DNA of 64,000 nucleotides from Bacteroidales bacterium WCE2008 (GTDB lineage Bacteria; Bacteroidota; Bacteroidia; Bacteroidales; UBA932): the NCBI GenBank assembly GCA_900167925.1, contig FUZM01000004.1:305216-369215 (forward strand), written 5' to 3'. This document shows, piece by piece, positions 27,491 to 35,781 of the stretch; positions within the stretch are counted from its first letter, which is position 1; each line of letters begins with the position of its first letter. The notes under the pieces are model-generated. The model ran no database searches. It saw only the letters and a program-made list of their open reading frames with translations, and was not told where the DNA came from. Made by a program: the position numbers and the translations under genes.

Positions 27491-28372
27491 TTACAGCTCA
27501 AAACGGGATTTCTCCGGGAACTTTGCGTTGAATCCTTCCAGAAGTTCCTTCTGATATCTCTGGAACTTTTTCTCGCTGAGATGCACGTCATTAATGCAGA
27601 TAAGCTTCTTTGAGCCCGGATTGAGCAGCAGACGACAGATTCTCGAAGGAGAAGAAGTCGCGAGAGAATAATACTTCGCAGGAATCCTTCTCGAAAAGGC
27701 TCTTCCTGTATAAAGAAGATAATCCAGGAAAAGGTACTGGTTGTAGTTGTTGTCGCTGCGGAGCGGCGTAAGCGAAGCCATGATCTCAGGCTCGACCTTG
27801 GCATAGAGTTCCTCGAAAGGCTTGCGCTGCATAGGCGAGCAAGTATGCTGCGGACGGGCATAGATCATCGACGGCTTCATGCCGAGCGCCTTGCGCGCAA
27901 GGTGGTCAGAACGCTTGGCAAGCTGCTTGAACTTGCTTCCGCAAAGAATCGTCTTCGAATAATTCATCGCGGTCTTTCCGTCCACGAAGAAATCTTCCAC
28001 TGAGCAGTCAGCTACCGGGAACATATCATCGTTGAAATAAAGATAACGGTCTGCCAGTCCCGGAATCCTGTGCAGGAACATCTCGATCATCGAACTGTTG
28101 AACGTCGGCAGCGACTCCGCCGGCATGATCATGTCATGGGTAACGATCCGCAGCTGGGAACGGTCCACCCAATCCGGCACCTGGCTGTCGCGGGCGACGA
28201 CGAGATAGACATTCTCGACAAACGGCATGTATTTCTGGATACCGCGCAGCAGGAACTTCAGAGTACCCCAGTCACGGAATCTCTTCGAAAGGATCGAAAC
28301 TCCGACCCTCTTCTCATAATCCTTCTGCCAAAGCGGGTCAAGCCCGTTTACGTAGGTAATAACTGCATCCAT
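27491..28372 (-). CDS. Stealth-family sugar-phosphate transferase
   Basis: Stealth proteins transfer hexose-1-phosphate units when making phosphodiester-linked surface glycans. This 293-residue protein starts with the CR1 signature ([13 protein letters not shown]). CR2-like sequence follows: RFRDWGTLKFLLRGIQKYMP, LPTFNSSMIEMFLHRIPGL and YLYFNDDMFP. Its ATG shares one base with the uvrA stop codon (TAATG), so translation is probably coupled to uvrA. No capsule locus is visible around it. With the adjacent LicD-like gene it suggests phosphodiester decoration of a surface polymer. Confidence 0.86.
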   Translation of the reverse strand: MDAVITYVNGLDPLWQKDYEKRVGVSILSKRFRDWGTLKFLLRGIQKYMPFVENVYLVVARDSQVPDWVDRSQLRIVTHDMIMPAESLPTFNSSMIEMFLHRIPGLADRYLYFNDDMFPVADCSVEDFFVDGKTAMNYSKTILCGSKFKQLAKRSDHLARKALGMKPSMIYARPQHTCSPMQRKPFEELYAKVEPEIMASLTPLRSDNNYNQYLFLDYLLYTGRAFSRRIPAKYYSLATSSPSRICRLLLNPGSKKLICINDVHLSEKKFQRYQKELLEGFNAKFPEKSRFEL

Positions 28373-31176
28373 TATCTTAAGTATTTAGCTGTAAATGTAT
28401 TTCCCTTTTTAATGAGGTCCTCCGGAGTACCCTCGAAGACGACAGTACCACCCTCGTCTCCGGCATCAGGACCGAGATCGATCACCCAGTCGGCAGCCTT
28501 GATGACATCCGGATTATGCTCGATCACCACTATCGAATGTCCCCTGGCCAGCAGGGCATCGAAAGCCTTAAGCAACTTCTCGACATCATAGAAATGCAGA
28601 CCGGTCGTAGGCTCGTCGAACATGAACATTATCTTCTTCTTGGAGTCCCCGTCACTCATCGACAAGAAGTAGGCCAGCTTGATTCTCTGGCTCTCGCCGC
28701 CGGAGAGAGTACTGCTGCTCTGGCCGAGCTTTATGTACGAAAGACCGACGTCGGCGAGCGGTTTCAGCTTTGCCGCGATAGTCTTGGCGCCCGGATCCGA
28801 CTGAGCCCCGAAGAACTCCATCGCCTCCTCCACGCTCATGTTCAATATGTCATCGATATTCTTCTCCTTGTAACGCACCTCTAGGATATCCGGCTTGAAA
28901 CGGCGTCCGCCGCAAGCTTCGCAGACCATGGTAACGTCAGCCATGAACTGCATCCCGATACGCACGTAACCCTCTCCCTGGCACTCAGGGCAGCGTCCGC
29001 CATCCTGGTTGAAAGAGAAGTATGAAGGAGTGTATCCATTTATCTTGGCGTACTGCTGCTCCGAAAGCAGCTTACGGATATCATCATAAATCTTGAGGTA
29101 TGTGACCGCATTCGAACGGGAACTCTTGCCGATAGGATTCTGGTCGACATACTCCACCTGAGTTATCCTGTCCAGATTGCCGGACAGTCCGCGGAATGTA
29201 CCCGGCAGATTGCCGCTTTCGTTGATCCTGCGGTACAGGGCTGGATAGAGGATATCTCCGACGAGAGATGATTTTCCGCTTCCGCTGACTCCGGTGACTA
29301 CCGTCAGCACGCCCAGAGGAAACTTCACGTTGATATTCTTGAGGTTATGTTCCATGGCACCTTCGACTGTTATCGAATAGTGCCACTTGCGTTTCTCCCT
29401 GCCAGCCCTCTTGCGAGCGCCGGTGAGATAGCCCAGAGTCATCGATTTCTCGACCTCGGCGGCAGTCGGGGACTCCGGAACCTTTCCCTGGAAAACGATC
29501 TCGCCGCCGTCCACACCGGCCTTCGGGCCCATGTCGATGAGCATGTCGGCAGCCTTCATGATCTCCTCGTCATGCTCGACGACGATGACAGTGTTGCCGA
29601 TGTCGCGGAGCCGGCGAAGGACCCCGATGAGACGGTCGGTGTCGCGCGGATGCAGGCCGATGCTCGGCTCGTCGAGAATGTACATGGAACCGACGAGAGA
29701 GCTGCCGAGAGCGGTCACCAGGTTGATTCGCTGGCTCTCGCCTCCGGAGAGTGTGTTGCAGGCGCGGCTGAGCGTCAGGTAGGACAGCCCGACATCGCTG
29801 ATATACTGAAGCCGGGAGGTGATCTCCTCGACGGCCTTATGGACAATAGAGAATTCGTAGTCGGAGAGCTTCAGGTCGCGGAAGAAGGCCAGCAGGTCGT
29901 CGACCTTCATGGAGAGAAGTTCATGGATGTTCTTGCCGCCGACTTTGACGTAAAGCGCGTCCTTGCGGAGTCGGCTGCCCTTGCACTCGGTACAGGTAGT
30001 ACGGCCCGAAAAACGGCTGAGCATATATTTGTACTGGATCTTATATCTGTTGGATTCGACCCAGCTGAAGAATTCGTTGATTCCGACGATGGTAGTCTCG
30101 TCCCCGTCGACGCTGTGGGCGTTCCAGATAGTATCCTTGACCTCGTCGGAAAGCTCGCAGTACGGGGTAAAAATTGGGATGCCGTATTTCTCGGCATTCT
30201 TTATCATCTGCTCCTTGAACCAGCCCATCTTGTCTCCCCTCCAGCAGGCGATAGCCCCGTCGTAGATGCTCTTGGCCTTGTCCGGGACGACCAGATCCTC
30301 GCTGATGCCGATGATCTTTCCGAGACCGCCGCAGACCGGGCAGGCTCCGAGAGGACTGTTGAAGCTGAACATGTATTCGTCCGGCTCCCGGAAGACTATT
30401 CCGTCCGCCTCGAAACGGCTGATGAACTGCTTCTTCTCCCCGTCGCGGACTACATACATTGTCCCTTTGCCGGCGCTGAAGCAGTTGTCGATGGAGGCCT
30501 GGAGTCTGGTACGCAGGTCCTCGTCATTGCGGTCTGTTATCTTGGCGCGGTCGACGAGCAGGAAGAGCTGGTCCGGAAAGTTTCCAGTCTCAGACTTCTG
30601 CATGATCTCCTCAATCCTGACGACAGCGCCGTCGGCCCAGAAGCGGGAGTATCCCTGTTCCTTGAGCTCCAGCATGAGCTCGACCTTATCGTCGCGCTGC
30701 TGCCAGTTAAGCTCAGCCAGGAGATAGACGGCCGAGTTGTCTTTTTCATAGATGTACTCCATCACGTCGTTGACGGAATGGCACTTGACCTCGGTTCCGG
30801 AGACCGGAGAGAAGGTGCGGCCGATGCGGGCGAAGATGAGACGGAGATAATCGTAGATTTCGGTCGTAGTCGCTACGGTGGAGCGAGGATTGCGGATGTT
30901 GACTTTCTGCTCGATTGCGACTGCCGGAGGGACGCCTTCGATCAGTTCGACGTCGGGCTTGTTCATGCGGCCCAGGAACTGCCGGGCATATGAGGAAAGG
31001 CTTTCGGCGAAGCGGCGCTGTCCCTCGGCGAAAAGGGTGTCGAACGCGAGAGAGGATTTGCCTGACCCGGAGATGCCGGTGACTACGACAAACCTGTTCC
31101 TCGGTATCTCTACCGTGATATTCTTGAGGTTATTGACCTTCGCTCCTTTTATTAAGATATTCCCTTCCTGCGGCAT
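28372..31176 (-). CDS. uvrA: UvrABC excinuclease subunit A
   Basis: UvrA recognises bulky DNA lesions and loads UvrB in nucleotide excision repair. The 934-residue length is typical. Two ABC ATPase modules are present: Walker A GISGSGKS (residues 34-41) and GVSGSGKS in the second half, each with an LSGGESQR signature. Zinc-finger cysteines occur in [24 protein letters not shown] and [10 protein letters not shown] -7 box lies at 31195-31202, upstream of ATG 31176. The Stealth gene is coupled downstream. Confidence 0.98.
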   Translation of the reverse strand: MPQEGNILIKGAKVNNLKNITVEIPRNRFVVVTGISGSGKSSLAFDTLFAEGQRRFAESLSSYARQFLGRMNKPDVELIEGVPPAVAIEQKVNIRNPRSTVATTTEIYDYLRLIFARIGRTFSPVSGTEVKCHSVNDVMEYIYEKDNSAVYLLAELNWQQRDDKVELMLELKEQGYSRFWADGAVVRIEEIMQKSETGNFPDQLFLLVDRAKITDRNDEDLRTRLQASIDNCFSAGKGTMYVVRDGEKKQFISRFEADGIVFREPDEYMFSFNSPLGACPVCGGLGKIIGISEDLVVPDKAKSIYDGAIACWRGDKMGWFKEQMIKNAEKYGIPIFTPYCELSDEVKDTIWNAHSVDGDETTIVGINEFFSWVESNRYKIQYKYMLSRFSGRTTCTECKGSRLRKDALYVKVGGKNIHELLSMKVDDLLAFFRDLKLSDYEFSIVHKAVEEITSRLQYISDVGLSYLTLSRACNTLSGGESQRINLVTALGSSLVGSMYILDEPSIGLHPRDTDRLIGVLRRLRDIGNTVIVVEHDEEIMKAADMLIDMGPKAGVDGGEIVFQGKVPESPTAAEVEKSMTLGYLTGARKRAGREKRKWHYSITVEGAMEHNLKNINVKFPLGVLTVVTGVSGSGKSSLVGDILYPALYRRINESGNLPGTFRGLSGNLDRITQVEYVDQNPIGKSSRSNAVTYLKIYDDIRKLLSEQQYAKINGYTPSYFSFNQDGGRCPECQGEGYVRIGMQFMADVTMVCEACGGRRFKPDILEVRYKEKNIDDILNMSVEEAMEFFGAQSDPGAKTIAAKLKPLADVGLSYIKLGQSSSTLSGGESQRIKLAYFLSMSDGDSKKKIMFMFDEPTTGLHFYDVEKLLKAFDALLARGHSIVVIEHNPDVIKAADWVIDLGPDAGDEGGTVVFEGTPEDLIKKGNTFTAKYLR

Positions 31177-31194
31177 ATCGATGCATTAAGTTTA

Positions 31195-31202
31195 CAAATA
31201 TA
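31195..31202 (-). promoter_or_regulatory. -7 box of uvrA
   Basis: The minus strand reads TATATTTG, a TAnnTTTG match, 18 bp before the start codon. A TTTG lies 24 bp further upstream (31227-31230), slightly beyond the usual spacing. Confidence 0.5.
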
Positions 31203-31209
31203 CGGAATT

Positions 31210-31242
31210 TTTGGCATACCGTCAGACAAATGCGTACCTTTG
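31210..31242 (+). promoter_or_regulatory. Promoter of the Smr-domain gene
   Basis: TTTG (31210-31213), 21 bp, then TACCTTTG (31235-31242). Both elements match the Bacteroidota consensus. Transcription should begin within a base or two of the ATG at 31248, so the message may be leaderless. Confidence 0.7.
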
Positions 31243-31247
31243 CGGGC

Positions 31248-31901
31248 ATGAAACTGAATTCGCTGAAAGATCTTAAACTCGTAAAGGGGAAGCTTGCAGA
31301 GGAGAGTCGTCCGACGGCGGCAGGCCAGTCCTCCGCGCCGGCCGCAAACCAGCCGCGCAACAGGACCGTCGTGCACCCTTCCCGTGCCGAAGAACGCGCC
31401 CGCAACGAAGGCCTCTCCAAAGGCCAGAAAGTCCGTCTCATGGACTCCAGCGACATGGGGACCATCACCGGCTTCGGTGACGGCTACTACGAGATCGACC
31501 TCGACGGCATGGTCATCCGCGCCGTCCGCAGCGAATTCGTCCCGGTCGATCCCGACGAAGACCGGCAGCTCTATACCTCCATCCCGTCCCGGGTCCATAA
31601 ACCCGCCCGGCGGGAGGTTCATGAGGACGCAGCAGGCGAGATCACGATCGACCTTCATCTCGAGCGCATTCCGGGCAGCGAAGGCATTCCCGAATGGGCC
31701 GCACTCGACTACCAGATGAGTTACTTCCGCCAGACTCTCCGCAACAATCTCCGCCACAAAGGCCGCCGCATCGTCTATGTCCATGGAGTCGGCGACGGCA
31801 CTCTCGCCACCGCCCTCCGCAAAGAGCTCGACGAAACCTACGCCCTCTCCACCTCCTGGCTCCCCGGCATCCCCGGCACCACCAAAGTCACCATCCGCTA
31901 G
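31248..31901 (+). CDS. Smr-domain protein
   Basis: A 217-residue cytoplasmic protein. Residues about 55-100 form a small basic beta domain (KGQKVRLMDSSDMGTITGF, VIRAVRSEFVPVD), similar to the region before Smr in DUF2027-like Bacteroidota proteins. The C-terminal Smr domain has the IDLHLERI start (the DLH motif) and a YVHGVGDGTLATALRKEL loop (HGxGxG). Smr domains bind or nick branched nucleic acids or act on ribosomes; which applies here is unknown. I chose ATG 31248 rather than 31230, because the latter precedes the -7 box. Confidence 0.8.
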   Translation: MKLNSLKDLKLVKGKLAEESRPTAAGQSSAPAANQPRNRTVVHPSRAEERARNEGLSKGQKVRLMDSSDMGTITGFGDGYYEIDLDGMVIRAVRSEFVPVDPDEDRQLYTSIPSRVHKPARREVHEDAAGEITIDLHLERIPGSEGIPEWAALDYQMSYFRQTLRNNLRHKGRRIVYVHGVGDGTLATALRKELDETYALSTSWLPGIPGTTKVTIR

Positions 31902-32162
31902 CCCTTCAACCCACGGTAAGGGAGAGCCTCACTCTCGTAACCGCTTATCAATCAGTGATTTCCTTTAATGCCTCGCTCCTTTATACGCCATTTTTCGCTG
32001 GTAAGGGAGAATACTGATCCGCTAAACTATTAATATCCAACATCTTAAAACAGCGCCTCTCTCCTTTATCTCCGGGCAATTCAGCGGGAATATCCGTCAA
32101 GTTGATATTATATTTTTCGACAAAAACGCTATATTAGTTGATGTTTTTTCTCAGAGATTGAA
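31902..32162. other. 261-bp gene-free spacer with an 11-bp direct repeat
   Basis: No convincing frame was found. GGTAAGGGAGA occurs at 31915-31925 and again at 32000-32010. The right half becomes AT-rich and leads into the accessory stretch. Its role is not evident. Confidence 0.4.
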
Positions 32163-32906
32163 ATGGAATTGTACACCGTATTATCTCTCATATTAATTCT
32201 CGTAATATTCTTCTGGAGATTTCGTAGCACCGGAGGCAATTACGGAGAGGAAACGGTTGCCGGTATTCTGAAAAAGCTTCCCGGGGATAAATACAAAGTC
32301 TTGAATAATATAACAATCCGGACAGAAGTAGGGACATCTCAGATTGACCATATTGTTTTCTCCACATACGGGATATTTGTAATTGAAACAAAAAATTATA
32401 CAGGCCACATCTATGGTTCTGAAGAGACAGAATACTGGACACAAAGTACTAAAAGAAGAAAGTACAGTTTTTACAACCCGATTCTTCAGAATTACGGTCA
32501 CATAAGAGCTTTGCGCGGAAGACTAGGCCGGCAGTACAGTAATGTCCCGATATACTCTATAGTCGCATTTTCAGGACGTGGAGATTTAAGAATTACAGCT
32601 AAAAATACACATGTGGTTTACTTCAGCGATTTGAAGAGAACTATTCTCAATTATAAGGACGTTGTCATTCCAGACGAAAATGTAGATAGATTATTCTACC
32701 GGATTTCCATCATAGAATGCGATTCTAAGAGTACCCAGGAGGAGCATATACAATATGCCAGAAGCGTCAAAAACCAGAAATTTGCAAAAATCCAATCCGG
32801 AATCTGTCCGAGATGCGGAGGTAAAATTATTCCGAGAGAAGGAAAATACGGAAGATTCTACGGATGTTCAAATTACCCTGACTGTAAATTCACATATAAG
32901 CCGTAG
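32163..32906 (+). CDS. NERD nuclease-like domain protein with zinc ribbon
   Basis: The 247-residue protein starts with a transmembrane helix (residues about 4-19). A NERD domain follows, in which D62 (IDHIV), E75 and K77 (FVIETKNY) match the restriction-endonuclease-like catalytic pattern. The C-terminus is a topoisomerase-type zinc ribbon with C215, C218, C235 and C241. Membrane-anchored NERD proteins are common but poorly characterised; DNA or RNA processing is inferred. The gene is much more AT-rich than its neighbours, which suggests acquisition. Confidence 0.85.
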   Translation: MELYTVLSLILILVIFFWRFRSTGGNYGEETVAGILKKLPGDKYKVLNNITIRTEVGTSQIDHIVFSTYGIFVIETKNYTGHIYGSEETEYWTQSTKRRKYSFYNPILQNYGHIRALRGRLGRQYSNVPIYSIVAFSGRGDLRITAKNTHVVYFSDLKRTILNYKDVVIPDENVDRLFYRISIIECDSKSTQEEHIQYARSVKNQKFAKIQSGICPRCGGKIIPREGKYGRFYGCSNYPDCKFTYKP

Positions 32907-33014
32907 TCTATAATCAAGCATAGATAATCAGGAAGGTAACTAGTCTCTCAATCGAGAAAATCCAGAAACTGCAGAGCAAGTAATCATTTTACAGAAGGTG
33001 TATCGCCATATCGA

Positions 33015-33200
33015 CTACGCCTTTAAATCCTGCTGCTTAAGCCTCTTTCTGTCATAAATCTTCCGGGATTTATGCAGCATCCGACGTCCGGCTACCGGCC
33101 GCCCGTACATACGGATCTCCTCCTCCCGATCAGCCCTCCTCCGGGCCTTTAGGATATCCTCCTCCGTAACAGTTCCTAGCTTGATCCGTTTCTTTTTCAT
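33015..33200 (-). CDS. Small basic conserved-looking protein
   Basis: A 61-residue frame, rich in Lys and Arg, starts MKKKRIKLGTVTEEDILKAR and ends KRLKQQDLKA. It lacks a signal peptide. Similar short basic proteins occur in Bacteroidales, as far as I recall, but I cannot name a family. It could bind nucleic acid (inference from charge only). It lies 26 bp downstream of the DUF4359-like gene on the same strand and may be cotranscribed. Confidence 0.5.
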   Translation of the reverse strand: MKKKRIKLGTVTEEDILKARRRADREEEIRMYGRPVAGRRMLHKSRKIYDRKRLKQQDLKA

Positions 33201-33226
33201 GAATTTTTCTATAAAACAATTATGAA

Positions 33227-33568
33227 TTAGATACCCACCATCTCCGCCATTTCTTCTTTACTTACAGTAAAAACGTGCCCAAAAACGCCGGTGGAGAGGC
33301 GCTTGCGGGTGCCATCGGGGGATTTGATAGAGGCGGTGCTGTAGAGGAAGTGGTTTTCGTAGGTGACAAGGCTGCCGATGGCGTAGTTGGTGATTCCGTC
33401 GAAGAATAATCGTCCGAGCTGGTTCGTTTCATCGTCGGAGTTTTCCGACATGGCCTCGAAGACGACTTCTTTGATTGCGTTGACATGGGCTTCATTCTTT
33501 GGACATGTAACGACTGCGACGCCGCAGACTATGGCGACAAGGATAAGTATGCGAAGGAATGTTTTCAT
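33227..33568 (-). CDS. DUF4359-like exported or anchored small protein
   Basis: A 113-residue protein with an N-terminal hydrophobic segment (FLRILILVAIVCGVAVVT), then CPKNEAHVNAIKEVVFEAM and a C-terminal part YENHFLYSTASIKSPDG...GVFGHVFTVSKEEM. This pattern resembles DUF4359 proteins, whose function is unknown. It is probably membrane-anchored with its body in the periplasm. Confidence 0.6.
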   Translation of the reverse strand: MKTFLRILILVAIVCGVAVVTCPKNEAHVNAIKEVVFEAMSENSDDETNQLGRLFFDGITNYAIGSLVTYENHFLYSTASIKSPDGTRKRLSTGVFGHVFTVSKEEMAEMVGI

Positions 33569-33659
33569 AACATGCAGTTTAACATCGGCAAATTAAAAGA
33601 ATTCCCCCGAAAATTCCTATATTGCATTGTATAATTAAGAATCATTAAACTCAAAACCT

Positions 33660-33947
33660 ATGTATCCTACAGCTCCTTTGTTCCCGGGAATTACCGCGGG
33701 CGTGATTGTTTTCATTCTGATTCTGGTTTTTGCCTGGTATATCACCTGCTGGGTATGCAGCGGGCTTATGGCGGCAAGGCTTGGCAGAAATGTCGCAGGA
33801 TGGGTTCTGCTGGGGATTCTGATTTCTCCGCTGCTGGTCATGCTCTGCCTGTGGGCTCTTGACGAAACACCCGAAAAGCGTCGCGAAAGAATCATGGAAG
33901 AGGAAGAATGGCGTATCAAGGTCCGGAATGACAAGGGTATAAACTGA
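33660..33947 (+). CDS. Small two-helix membrane protein
   Basis: A 95-residue protein with two hydrophobic helices (GVIVFILILVFAWYITCWVC and VAGWVLLGILISPLLVMLCL) and a charged C-terminal tail rich in Glu, Arg and Lys. Related small proteins with a GxxxGRNVxGW-type turn between two helices occur widely, but no function is known. The ATG is the first in the frame after the divergent DUF4359-like gene. Confidence 0.6.
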   Translation: MYPTAPLFPGITAGVIVFILILVFAWYITCWVCSGLMAARLGRNVAGWVLLGILISPLLVMLCLWALDETPEKRRERIMEEEEWRIKVRNDKGIN

Positions 33948-34018
33948 TTACGACAGTTAATTGTTCCTTTTGTCAAAGTAAATGGGGTACCCGAATAGAG
34001 TACCCCACGTATACAGAA

Positions 34019-35059
34019 CTAGAAATCTATCCCATTCAGACTTATAATGGCATCAATAAGTTCCTTTCCAGGAAAATCCGCCATTACCATACCGACATAT
34101 TTATCAAACATTTTCCCTTCTCCGATTCTAGCCGCGGAAAGAATGTTAGTTCCCTCAAACAAGATACTACCTCTGACACGAGGAAAATCCGGGTACTTAT
34201 GAAAGAGAGCTACCAGACCAGTCGAGAGTCTTTCTCCGTCCGTTGCCGGACGAGACTGTCCACTGGCAACGAAATATGGGAAAGAGCCGCCTGATCCGGA
34301 TAAAAAGTTTACGTATGTCTCCTTTGATGACCTGTCGGATTTATTCGCATCATCGAAATGTTTTTTGACGGCAGACCATTTGTCATATAAATCCCAATTT
34401 GTCTTCAGATTATACTTATCCTGAACGTTTAAAGTATTCCATTGCACGCCGAATTGATACTTCTTTCCAAATTTTTGGAGTACGACAATACGGCCTCTTG
34501 TCTCCCTGAGCGGTGGATCCTGAGGAGTGGAGCTTTCCATAGGATTCCAGAATAAATGCTTCCTAGGTTCAAAATACTTTGTCTTGAAAGTCTCCTCGAA
34601 AGAGTCAGAGCTACTATGCTCCTGCTGAATCCTCATATAAACGGTTTCCGCCGGATGGTAAAGAAGAAACATATTGATAGTGTCAAGCACTTTATCGAAT
34701 GTGGCTTTTTGGTAAACAGGACCATGGTATATCACAAATTTGCCATTTTCCTCACAACACCTGATATCCAAGACACGGATACCGGATTCAAGCTGTGTCT
34801 TGAGGCTGGCAGTCTGACACGCCACTATGTCTCCACCATAAAACGACATGGTATCATGCGTGCCAGGAAGAGACAGACCACTCATGTAGCATTCATCTTT
34901 TAAGTGAATCATCCACGAAGATCTGTCAATGCCAATTTCTTTGTCATGGCAATATCCAGCAGGATGAGTGTCTTTTTGGAAAACATCATTGACATCAACG
35001 TTAATCGCTGAACTCCTTGAATGCTTGCTATTCAAGCATTCATCTTTTTCGTTTTTCAT
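34019..35059 (-). CDS. PI-PLC X-domain protein without signal peptide
   Basis: A 346-residue protein of the bacterial phosphatidylinositol-specific phospholipase C type. The catalytic set is conserved: H68 and D69 (GTHD), D98 and R100 (LDIR), H112 (YHGP). Bacterial members cleave PI or GPI anchors and are normally secreted. Here the N-terminus (MKNEKDECLNSKHSRSS) is hydrophilic and no signal peptide is seen, so either another secretion route or a cytoplasmic role applies, or the true start is missing. The gene is AT-rich compared with the region. A -7 box lies at 35132-35139. Confidence 0.82.
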   Translation of the reverse strand: MKNEKDECLNSKHSRSSAINVDVNDVFQKDTHPAGYCHDKEIGIDRSSWMIHLKDECYMSGLSLPGTHDTMSFYGGDIVACQTASLKTQLESGIRVLDIRCCEENGKFVIYHGPVYQKATFDKVLDTINMFLLYHPAETVYMRIQQEHSSSDSFEETFKTKYFEPRKHLFWNPMESSTPQDPPLRETRGRIVVLQKFGKKYQFGVQWNTLNVQDKYNLKTNWDLYDKWSAVKKHFDDANKSDRSSKETYVNFLSGSGGSFPYFVASGQSRPATDGERLSTGLVALFHKYPDFPRVRGSILFEGTNILSAARIGEGKMFDKYVGMVMADFPGKELIDAIISLNGIDF

Positions 35060-35131
35060 AACAGTGTTTTTCTTAAGTCCCTACTCTTTTACAATTTAGT
35101 TTTTCGGGGGCCACTAATCAACGTTGACGGG

Positions 35132-35139
35132 CAAATATA
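35132..35139 (-). promoter_or_regulatory. -7 box of the PI-PLC-like gene
   Basis: The minus strand reads TATATTTG, a TAnnTTTG match, 72 bp before the start codon, giving a leader of about 65 bases. Confidence 0.45.
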
Positions 35140-35231
35140 ACACAAATAATTAAAACGTTATAATATTTTGACTATAAATTTATTACAAGTGGTACTTTTT
35201 ACACGGAAAAACATCTTTTTGAATAATTGAT

Positions 35232-35239
35232 TACCTTTG
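35232..35239 (+). promoter_or_regulatory. -7 box of the DNA glycosylase gene
   Basis: TACCTTTG matches TAnnTTTG. It lies downstream of the first in-frame ATG (35227) and upstream of the second (35260), which decides the start. Confidence 0.55.
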
Positions 35240-35259
35240 TATTTGGCAAATATTTAAAA

Positions 35260-35781
35260 ATGGAACCAAAGATTGAGAATCGAAAGTACGGACTTGATCC
35301 AATAGTCGGAACGGCCCCGGAGATACTGATTCTGGGGTCGCTGCCGAGCGACGAATCGATCCGACGGCAGGAGTATTACGGGCACCCGCGTAACCGGTTC
35401 TGGCCTGTCATGGCCGCTATCCTCGACGAGGAGCCACCGACCGGTTACGAGGCCAAGAAGGCCATGTTAAAGGATCATAAAATCGCGGTCTGGGACGTCT
35501 TCGCATCGGCCCGGAGACATGGCAGCCTCGATTCCGCAATCCACGACGAGGTCCCGAACGACATCGCCGCCCTTCTGCGGGCCAACCCGTCGATCCGCAC
35601 CATCTGCCTCAACGGAGGCAAGGCCGCGACCGCCTTCCGCCGCTTCTGCCGCCGCAATCCCGGAGCCATCGACCTCTCCCTTTACAAAGTCCATGAATTC
35701 GCCAGCACCAGCCAGCTCAGCATAAGCGTCGGCTGGACCCTCCCCCGCCTCATCGAGCAGTGGCGTTCCCTACTTTTCTAG
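35260..35781 (+). CDS. DNA glycosylase of the Mug/hypoxanthine-DNA glycosylase type
   Basis: The 173-residue protein belongs to the uracil-DNA glycosylase superfamily, removing deaminated bases. Motifs are ILILGSLPSDESIRRQEYY with GHPRNRFWPVM (active-site loop), KIAVWDVFASARRHGSLDSAI and TICLNGGKA. The usual C-terminal LPSTSPAN loop is altered to FASTSQLSISVGW. It ends tail to tail with the TPR gene, overlapping by 12 bp. ATG 35260 is chosen because 35227 lies before the -7 box. Confidence 0.85.
   Translation: MEPKIENRKYGLDPIVGTAPEILILGSLPSDESIRRQEYYGHPRNRFWPVMAAILDEEPPTGYEAKKAMLKDHKIAVWDVFASARRHGSLDSAIHDEVPNDIAALLRANPSIRTICLNGGKAATAFRRFCRRNPGAIDLSLYKVHEFASTSQLSISVGWTLPRLIEQWRSLLF

Noticed and set aside
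29347..30993. Plus-strand open frame of 548 codons.
   Set aside because: It lies wholly antisense to uvrA, whose motifs are complete; the frame is open because of codon composition.
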